A stretch of 60,000 nt of DNA, taken from NCBI GenBank assembly GCA_914767715.1, contig OU612065.1, forward strand, positions 29,762,001 through 29,822,000, given 5' to 3'. The position numbers were made by a program, and so were the translations under genes. The stretch is from Membranipora membranacea. Lineage: Eukaryota; Bryozoa; Gymnolaemata; Cheilostomatida; Membraniporidae. Shown one piece after another: positions 51,501 through 60,000 of the stretch. How positions within the stretch are numbered: the stretch's first letter is position 1; the number at the start of each line of letters is the position of its first letter. Under the pieces are notes generated by a model. It saw nothing but the letters and a program-made list of their open reading frames with translations. It did no database searches and was not told where the DNA came from.

Positions 51501-54500
51501 ACAGCAGTTTGACTACAGTAGAGATATCGAGGAGCATGAGTTTACTGTGGCTATCTGCAGCCCCAGCGGACAAAGTGTGGTCATCGGAAGTTATGACAGG
51601 TATGTTCTTAACAAAAACATATTAATATCCGTAAAAAAAAACAAGGAGCTCATATAGGATATGGTTTGAATTATTGAAAGTCACATGAAACAAGAGAAAA
51701 ACATCTACAAAATCAAAAGGAAACAATCTGGCGACAAAAGTTCACTAATATTTTATCATGGAGGAGTCAAGTTAGCCCATTTATATTTAAAAATTTAATT
51801 CATTAATTGTTATCAGTATGGGAAAAATAGCATGTAGAGAAATCAGGCATGAACTTGAATGACGTCAGCTTGTTTTTTTTCCAACTTATTTCTTTGATCT
51901 TGTATTTAAGCTGCAGTGACTGCTTCATTCCATGTTTCTAGACATAAAGAAGATTAGCGTTTAATCCCAGACAATAAATATCTATTTAATCTGTCTGTCC
52001 AATGATGTAATTGAGCTCCTACCTTTTAGTAAATATCCTCTGAGAGTACAAGAAGAAACTTTTTTTACACTTTACCATTGTGATCAAGTTTATTTTTTAC
52101 AAAAAATGAAGCAATAACCTCATTTAATCACATTACATCTCATTTTTTTGCAGTTTATTATTGTTGAATATTGTAATCTGTAAGTTGAATGATGTAATTA
52201 AGCTTTCTGTTTCCTAATTTATAAAAGAAAACCAGGTCTTGTCTCCCTAGCTCCTTGATGTTGCATTAGAAGTATTTGGCTATTTAGTTATTTTAACATG
52301 CGAAAATGAAGCAACTACGCATATTTCATAAATTTTTTTGCAGGCTCAGAGTTTTGAACTGGAGCCCTAGGAAGGCCATGTGGGACGAAGGGAAGTCTAA
52401 GGACATCCAGAATCTGTACACGATCACCTCTCTCTGCTGGAAGAGAGACGGTAGTAAGCTGGTAGCTGGTACACTATGTGGTGGTGTAGAGCTGTTTGAC
52501 TGTGCCCTGAGGAGACAGACTTACAAGAATAAGTTTGAGCTGACATACGTGGGTCTCAGTCAGGTATGGCCATGCTTGCGTGTGCTAAAAATTGGCATGA
52601 TGACAACAATCCCACAATGTAATTTTAAGAGAGAGAAGATCAAAGTCAAAGTGATATAGATGATCTCATCCCCTTACAAAATTCCCAAAAATTTGCCTTG
52701 TGATAGGGTCCTGATGGAGCGTATCTCATATAAAGATTCTTGTAATCAATGATGGGGCATGAGAATTTGACCTGAACTTATTGAGGATTCCAGATATATA
52801 GTTGAATTGTGGGAATTTGTCAACATGCCCAATTATGTTCATGAATATCATGGAGCTCGGCTTGGATCATTCATGCTAGGCATCTGATACTGAATATGAG
52901 TCATAAAGACTTGCATGATAAGTGCAAAACCATCACCATAATAAGCAAAAGTGTGATGTCTTATGGCTCATTGGTGCGTTGTTCAAACCGGATTCTGTGG
53001 GAATAACTTATTTTTCATCTCAAAATGCGACGTTTCAAGAAGACAGTCATTGAGAAAATCAACAGGTTTAGTTGGAAGAATTTTAATTCCTAGTCGTGCT
53101 GACGTAGACTATCATCTTTAGGACTCATTTTATCACCTTCTGGCCTATTAGACAGTGTTAAGCTCTGAGTGTTAAGATCACAGCTTTAAAAACATGTTTA
53201 CAACTCAAGTTTGTGCGTAGATGTTGATGTAAATCCAACACAACAGTTGTTGAAGATAGTAAACAGGTCTAAAATCATTCTAATGAACACCAGGCATGCA
53301 ATTACCTGATAATTCGCAGAGCAGGGTATCAACAGGCGCATGAATGATATCACTCAGATTGACATTTTGTGACATCATAGTCTCATCAAAACAGAGCAAT
53401 TATAAGGCCCATCAAATTTGAACATTGCTTCTGCGTGAAAACAATAGGTGAAAAGCTGAGATTTTTTGTAGATTACTTGGAATTTGTGACAAAAAGATCT
53501 CTTATCTCTATTGTGAGCGCATTATCCACATCGTTAATCACATTAACAATTCATTGTTGTATCTGAAAATTGTCTGCCTCATATCCTGTCACCTTAAGCC
53601 ATCACAACATGAACAGCTTGACAAGATATATGTTGTCTAGTTGCCTATGAAGCAAAAAGGACTTTGCAGCAAAATCTGTAAACAAAACCCAGTAGTTACT
53701 GCATGTAAGGCGGCCAGTGACTTTTTATTTTTTCAATTTAGTTCTTTCAACCGCCCTAATTAACTAACCCAAGGTGATTCTTTATAGGAAGGTTACCTTG
53801 CACCCTTGCCCACTGTTGCCAGCTTCACTTTGTCAAAGGCAAGGGGAAGGGGGCATTTATGATGTGTGTAGGGATGTTCAAACTGTTTTAGTGTTCCTGA
53901 TCCCAACAGACATGAGTGATCAACTAGTATTGCTGAACTCATGCCCATTTTTGCATGATTGAAAATTCCTCAACTGTCATTCGCCGAATGCAAAGCTCCC
54001 AAAGGATAATCGAAATGTTTGCCTTGCTGCATGAATGGTGCAAGTTGGGCTCATGTTTGCAAACTATGCTTCCAGGATGCTGATCTTTGGTCTCTATTTG
54101 CTTCGGTAGAAAACGTAGTCTCCTTTTTCCACAAAGGGAACCTAGATGAATACTCTTAAATGTCATCCCATATCTGCTACAGTAATTTCTTTAATTTTAT
54201 TTTGAAAATTCCCCTTTTTTAAAGGCCACTCACCATGTCAACTTTTTCCAACAAAGTTCTTTGAAATATGTCAAAAGATAGAATGCAAAACAGCTTTAAG
54301 TCCAGGTTAAGCTGGGCTTTAAACTCATTGTGGCCTGCAAATGGTGGGGGCAGTTGATGAAAGCTGGATTATATGCAGCATCAATGTACATTTAAATTTT
54401 AGGTCCTGATAGTCAACCTTCAGACCAACACAAGGATTAACCTTAAATCGCACTACGGGTATGAGATTGATGATGTGAAGATCCTAGGAAATGATAGATA

Positions 54501-57500
54501 CCTAGTTGGGCACACTTCTGACACCCTCCTCCTAGGTGACCTTACCACAGCTAAACTTAGTGAGGTTCCCTGGCAACAATCAGGAGGCAATGAGAAGTTC
54601 TACTTTGAGAACGAGTCGGTAAGTTTACATCATAGACTTCATATTAATAAAATTATACTATATATGATGATAAAATATTGTAATATACTTATTAAGCCTT
54701 TGGTTGACAACATGCATTTAAGTTTAATTAAGCAAATATGTGGTGATTTACTACACCGTGGATTTGATGTTTACTTGTTAGTTTTAGGGCTCTGAAGACT
54801 TTTATGTACATTGGTGGTTCCATAGAGGCAGATGTTCTCCAAGCCCCATTGCGAAATTTCAGTAACGTCAAAGGCGAATCTTCAGGTTCGGCCAATTAAT
54901 GGGAGAGGCCACAAACTGGTGGGATTGGTTTTAAAAAAATATAAACTCGCTTGTTGGAGATAGCACACATGCACTGCCCACACAATGAAATATTCACTAA
55001 GCCTTTTGTTAATCTATGTAAATCTAACTGTAATGGTTTTCAGGGAATTTTGATAAGCTGACCCTGTTGTGGGGTTATTGCTGTGGCCCTGATAAGGAAT
55101 AACCCCTGATGTATGTTTATCTCTATAGCGTTACATATAATTATAAATATTTCAATTAGCAATTTGCAGCAAGCCATTAGGCATCATTTCTACCACAGAA
55201 TTAAACCCAACATCCCCCATGCTCAATGGGATTAACCATATTATCCTGATTATTTGAAGGAAATTTTACATTTTTTTACCCATTTTATTTTATAATCTGG
55301 TTCAACCCAAGAGATGATTCAGAAATCCCCAAGATTCACACAAGTGTAGTTATATAAAAACCAAGTTTGTTGGCAGCAATGTGAAGACTAGATTTCTTTC
55401 TGCCAGATAATGTCTATACCGTTCACTTCTGTGATCTGAAGAAATGCTAGATATCTTATGCTAGCATAATACCAGGCTTACTGCCACTGTGTTATTCTTT
55501 CCCTTGTGATAACTTGGGTGGCCGCGGTGCTATAGGTAGGGCATGGATCACGGTGGTGTCAGGAAGAGCATCCAACCTCAAATGCTCCTGTGCCCCATCA
55601 GGATCCGTTTGTAGACCCGTACTGATACCGGTAACGAAAAAAAAGCTGGCAATATAAGGTTTCTCACGCGGTATCACAGGGTATCGATCTATAAATGGAC
55701 GTGAGTTTTTTATGTGATAACCTCCAAAAAGGCAACTCTGATCATTGTAACATGATATGCTATGATATTTTGTAGGTGTGTATGATATTCAATGCCGGAG
55801 AGCTGACCTTGGTGGAGTACGGCGCTGATGAGATCCTTGGCTCTGTGAGGACAGAGTTTATGAACCCCCATCTCATCAGCATCCGTCTGAATGAGAGAAA
55901 ACAGGAAAATAACAAGAAGATCTCTTATCTCATCGATCTCAAAACCATCGCCATAGGTATGACACTGATGGTAGATGAGCCTGAGATCCCAAGCTGTTTT
56001 GTTGTGTTTGGTAGCGGTGTACAGTTTGCCACCCATAACAAAACAGCTTGAGGTGTGGGAACTCAAGCTCAGAAAGGTTTTATAACCTCTACCTCAATTA
56101 GCAAGTTGTGACAATCTTTGATCTGTGTATCTTTTAGAGTTTGGGGTATTTCCATGTGTTGGGGAAAATCTGACCAGTTCCACCTGCCGTCAAATGGATC
56201 CAAAGTTTGTCGGCACTTTCTGCTCTCAACTGATGTGTACACTACGATTTGTCATGACAGAGCTGTAGGGTATTTCCAAGTTGAATGGAAAAATTCTCTC
56301 TGTGACCACTTGTGACATATTGACGCTTTCTGTCATCTTGTGGTTTGTCTGTAATGCCGTTCACACTAACATGCCTCATTTTGTCACGAAGGAAATGTCA
56401 TGACGTGCGTAGCATCACTTATCCTATCGATTTTTTCAGCCCAATATTATTATACACAGTAGCTACAATCTGTACACTAGTTGTTTTTGTTGCAAAAAAA
56501 CAAAAAATCAGATTATTGCTAGCTTATATGACTAATTAACCCTAGTCATCGATAAGCTTTAATTTATGAACATATAAACGGATAGGTTTGTTTACTTGCA
56601 CTGCCAGGAACCTTGCAAACGTCAGCCAATAATCATGTTAAACATCCCGGCTTATGGTAATTTTCTCCCACGCCACCTTCCAGTCATATGAGCTAATATA
56701 TAGAGGATTTGGGTTGATATCATGATCAGAGATAGGCGGTAAGGGATGTGACACACTCATCCCCATACAAGCCATAAGGATACTCAAATGTCAAACATAT
56801 GTAAGCGGATTGTACTTTAATTTAATGGCGAATTTCATAAGGAAATCCCCTCCCTAATTTGACAACCTTCATTTCAGATAAAGAAATTAATAACTAAGTC
56901 GCTACATCAAAACTCACAGAAGTTTCTATGTTTCTATTTTTTTGCGGCATAGTATTCAATGGTGTCTTGCTTATAGAACTTTTTGTGTAGAGTTGATACA
57001 TTGGCATATCCTTCATTAGTTTTGCCTTGCTAGTTCTTTGACAAGAATTGAATAAAATTACAGTTTTTGTATTAGAATATCTTTGACTTGTGGTGGTTGA
57101 CCCTCTTGTGTAGATTGTCTTCGTACGAGCTCGTCGCAAATGATCCCCCTTGTTTTGCAATTGTCTCCCTTTGATTGTAGTTGACCTTGTTACATCTATA
57201 ACTCTCGGGTCTATCAGTCATGACTCAAAGATAGACTGGCTGGAGATGAACGAGACTGGCAGGAAACTTCTATATAGAGATAAGAGACTAAGGGTAAGTT
57301 TCTGTTCAACAAAATATGTCAGACTGAATGGAAACACACTAACTCCTCTAGGCAGCTCACTCTGTTCTCTCATGAAGTTGTCAGCCTTTTATAACAAATG
57401 GCCATCTGCCATACGTCAATATCCTACCCTACTATGGGTTGGGTCAATAACGTTGATGCATGATTAGGGGATCCGACAATGCAATGTATTGAGATCCCCA

Positions 57501-60000
57501 GGGTGATCAAGTCGTAGGTAGATCATGGACATAATAATTTACTCTGGGAATTCTAGACCAAAATTGCATTGTGGGAATGTTGAGATTTCTCTCAAAAGGA
57601 TGGGTAGTTATCCAGCTATAGTTTTGATAGTAGCCACTTATACCCAACCAATGAAGGGATAGGGGGTTCATTGACCCAATGAGGGCTAAGACTCATACAT
57701 GATGAACTAGTACATATGATATGATATGATATGATATGATGCCTTTACAAATCAAGTGATCGGGTACAGGACCTGTTAGCTTGTTCATAGTGTCACCATT
57801 GAAAACTCGTAATCCCATAATCCTTACAAATATCAATAATATTTTAGTGAAATTAGCTACAAAACAGTTCTGAGAAAACATGCTGTACCAGCTACTGGGT
57901 GCTCCTTGTGATTTTATTTTTGTCGGCCAACAACCTGCTGAGAAGAAAATAACAAATCGTTATTACCTATCATAACCAGATATAAAACAAAAGTGGTGAT
58001 GATCAACACGATTATCTGATCTTAAATCCAGAAAAGAATTCATAGAAGTTGGGCTGGGACTTTGGTGCTTCCTCATAAAGATGGTATATGGATGACCACT
58101 TTAATCGGTGTTAATCCATATATAAATAATATTTTAGTGAAATTGGCAACAGAACAGTTTTGATAAAACATGCTGTACCAGCTACTGGGTGCTCCTTGTA
58201 ATTTTATTTTCATCGAGCCAACTACCTGGTGAGAAGGAAATAACAAATTGTTATTACCTATCGTAACCAGATATAAAACAAAAGTGGTGATGATCAACAC
58301 GATTATCTGATCTTAACTCCAGAAAAGAATTCATAGAAGTTGGGCTGAGACTTTGGTGCTTCCTCATATAAATGGTATATGGATGACCACTTTAATCGGT
58401 GTTAATCCATATATAAATAATATTTTAGTGAAATTGGCAACAGAACAGTTTTGATAAAACATGCTGTACCAGCTACTGGGTGCTCCTTGTAATTTTATTT
58501 TCATCGAGCCAACTACCTGGTGAGAAGGAAATAACAAATTGTTATTACCTATCGTAACCAGATATAAAACAAAAGTGGTGATGATCAACACGATTATCTG
58601 ATCTTAACTCCAGAAAAGAATTCATAGAAGTTGGGCTGAGACTTTGGTGCTTCCTCATATAAATGGTATATGGATGACCACTTTAATCGGTGTTAATCCA
58701 TATATAAATAATATTTTAGTGAAATTGGCAACAGAACAGTTTTGATAAAACATGCTGTACCAGCTACTGGGTGCTCCTTGTAATTTTATTTTCATCGAGC
58801 CAACTACCTGGTGAGAAGGAAATAACAAATTGTTATTACCTATCGTAAAAAATATAAAACAAAAGTTGAAACCATCAACATGATTATCTGATCTTAAGTC
58901 CAGAGAGAAATTCATAGAAGTTGGGTTGAGACTTTGGCGCTTCCTTGTAAAGATGACACGCATATGCAGACTTCAACGAATGTTAATCCATGATATAAAT
59001 TATTGAGTTTCATTGCATCAGTGGATCTTAGGTAACCAAAGTTTTAATCACTTTGATCTAAACAGGTGACATAAATGTTTAATCCGCCTCAAACATTTAA
59101 AATCACATTACAATTTTCTAGATAGGCTGCTTCTTTGGTGAGGTTAACATGAAAATATGCAAATGTCACTGACCTCAATGTTGCAATCATGCACCATATG
59201 ATCACAGAGTAAGGACAGAGACTATAGATATCAAAAGTCTCTGGTAATGATATATCCTAACTCTGTGATGTCTACTCACAAAAGAAAATTTTATGGACCA
59301 TATACTTTCCCTGCTACTGAAATCTTTGCTACTGCTTTGTTCTCTAAATTAGACAGCCCTGGATTTTCTGACATTGTGAAACAGTCTGGTAACTTCATGC
59401 TGATTGCCACATTATGAATGTCCAGAGATACTAATTGTTAGAACAATGTAAAACACTAGGTTAGGCCCTATTAGCAATGACGTATTTATAATCTTTGCTA
59501 TTAGTGGAGATGTCAAAACAGTTACCACCCAACCAAGGGTGTTGTTGTGCGAGTTATTAACTTGTTGACCCCCCATAAAAGTGTTTTCTGTACTTTATGC
59601 TTCATGATGAGTGTCATGGGGCGTTTCACTCCAGGCCTCAGTCATTAGTATATTTTACATATTATATTGTGGTTGTGATACCAATGAACTAAACCTAAAG
59701 GTTTACTTCATTGGTGATACACCATTATAAAATAGCAGATTTTACACATGGGAACACAACTCGAAAAATGGTTAAATTGTTTGACATGGTTTGTTAATTT
59801 TAACACTTTTATTGGCAGTCTCTATCATTTAAATGGTGGTTTAGAAGTTTAATAAAAGCTCACTCAAATTTCGCCTCTAAGAGTTTTATGTCTAAGATTG
59901 TTCTATTTTTTAATTTAGCATGGCTGTCTCCTTTTTCCTCTACATTAACCTCCATTTTCAGCTGCACATGTATGACATCAGCTCAGGGACGAAGTCGACG
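48551..60000 (+). CDS. IFT172: Intraflagellar transport protein 172, N-terminal part (runs off window)
   Basis: Exons 48551-48589, 49049-49305, 49637-49822, 50609-50696, 51382-51599, 52344-52563, 54403-54618, 55776-55956, 57181-57293 and 59962-60000 (cut by the window edge) join in phase to give 519 residues of a protein that is about 1,750 aa in vertebrates. IFT172 is a core IFT-B peripheral subunit at the tip of the anterograde train in cilia, with N-terminal WD40 propellers and a long TPR tail; only the propellers are here. Near-identical family stretches include [98 protein letters not shown] and [13 protein letters not shown]. The start MQLKHV matches the vertebrate N-terminus (MHLKHL). 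Confidence 0.97.
48777..48811. repeat. 12-bp-arm hairpin in IFT172 intron 1
   Basis: ATGAAAGGCTAA and TTAGCCTTTCAT flank an 11-nt loop. Perfect arms; function unknown. Confidence 0.6.
50023..50064. repeat. 18-bp tandem repeat in IFT172 intron
   Basis: TTTTACCCTATATGCC occurs in two exact copies and one variant (TTTTACCCCAAATGCC) in direct succession, with a similar TTTTACC just before. Confidence 0.75.
51205..51220. repeat. Homopolymer C tract (16 nt)
   Basis: Sixteen consecutive C in an IFT172 intron. Its length is prone to sequencing error. Confidence 0.95.
52680..54400. other. IFT172 intron, nothing recognised
   Basis: Intron of about 1.8 kb between exons ending at 52563 and starting at 54403. 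No coding exon, RNA gene or tandem array seen on either strand. Confidence 0.45.
55505..55721 (+). mobile_element. tRNA-derived SINE, copy B, with 9-bp target-site duplication
   Basis: The body 55514-55712 is homologous to the SINE at 32884-33124 (shared GGCCG-GGTGC-AT-GGTAGGGC, GGTGTCAGGAAG-RCWTCC, AAATGCTCCTGTGC-CCAT, GGTTTCTCAC..GTATCACAGGGTATCGA, CGTGAGTTTT). It lacks about 35 nt corresponding to the second half of the tRNA-like head, including the B-box-like segment. Direct repeats TGTGATAAC flank it (55505-55513 and 55713-55721). It lies in the IFT172 intron just upstream of the exon at 55776, in the same orientation as the gene. Confidence 0.82.
57716..57740. repeat. (ATGAT)5 microsatellite
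   Basis: Five exact copies of ATGAT in the last IFT172 intron, about 80 bp before the 291-bp array begins. Confidence 0.9.
57815..59003. repeat. 291-bp tandem array, ~4 copies, in IFT172 intron
   Basis: The unit boundary can be set at ATGGTATATGGATGACCAC: copies start at about 58079, 58370 and 58661 with exact 291-bp spacing. A diverged, incomplete copy precedes them (from ~57815) and a short decayed partial unit follows (to ~59003). The middle copies are nearly identical; the outer ones are diverged, the usual result of unequal exchange in the array centre. Each unit carries the same spurious minus-strand open frame of about 75 codons. The array lies in the intron between the exons at 57181-57293 and 59962. 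Confidence 0.93.

Noticed and set aside
58073-58963. Three near-identical ~75-100-codon minus-strand frames
   Set aside because: They repeat every 291 bp with the tandem array, have no family resemblance and lie within an IFT172 intron.

Overview
This 60 kb window is nuclear DNA from an intron-rich invertebrate animal. It is AT-rich, its genes are split into many short exons with GT/AG introns, and it carries tRNA-derived SINEs, microsatellites and minisatellites. The gene content (haspin, iRhom, a PKI-type PKA inhibitor and the ciliary gene IFT172) points to a metazoan. The sequence alone does not fix the phylum. I built all gene models by hand, joining open segments at consensus splice sites and checking that the codon phase is kept across each junction.

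Layout, left to right. 1-1347: flank with a small hairpin. 1348-8390 (+): haspin (histone H3 Thr3) kinase, 14 exons, 932 aa. 9564-11638 (+): UQCRB, subunit 7 of respiratory complex III, 4 exons, 105 aa. 12520-27665 (-): phosphatidylinositol 4-kinase beta, 12 coding exons, 881 aa, tail-to-tail with UQCRB. 29480-42097 (+): proteasome assembly chaperone 3 (PSMG3), 4 coding exons, 135 aa, with an intron of about 11.5 kb before the last exon. 30790-40562 (-): an inactive rhomboid (iRhom/RHBDF), about 15 exons and 1,026 aa, lying entirely inside that PSMG3 intron on the opposite strand. 44747-45533 (-): a 70-aa heat-stable PKA inhibitor (PKI). 48551-60000 (+): the first 519 residues of IFT172, which runs off the right edge.

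These are unrelated housekeeping and signalling genes (mitosis, respiration, Golgi phosphoinositides, proteasome assembly, EGFR/TNF ligand trafficking, cAMP signalling, cilia), not an operon or pathway cluster. The most notable points are: the iRhom gene nested antisense in PSMG3; an iRhom that has lost both the rhomboid Ser and His positions; a perfect 91-bp-arm palindrome with a 4-nt spacer in the probable 3' UTR of PKI; a two-copy tRNA-derived SINE family with intact target-site duplications; a 291-bp tandem array in an IFT172 intron; an 11-bp-period self-complementary repeat in a PI4KB intron; and two long hairpins in the first introns of PSMG3.
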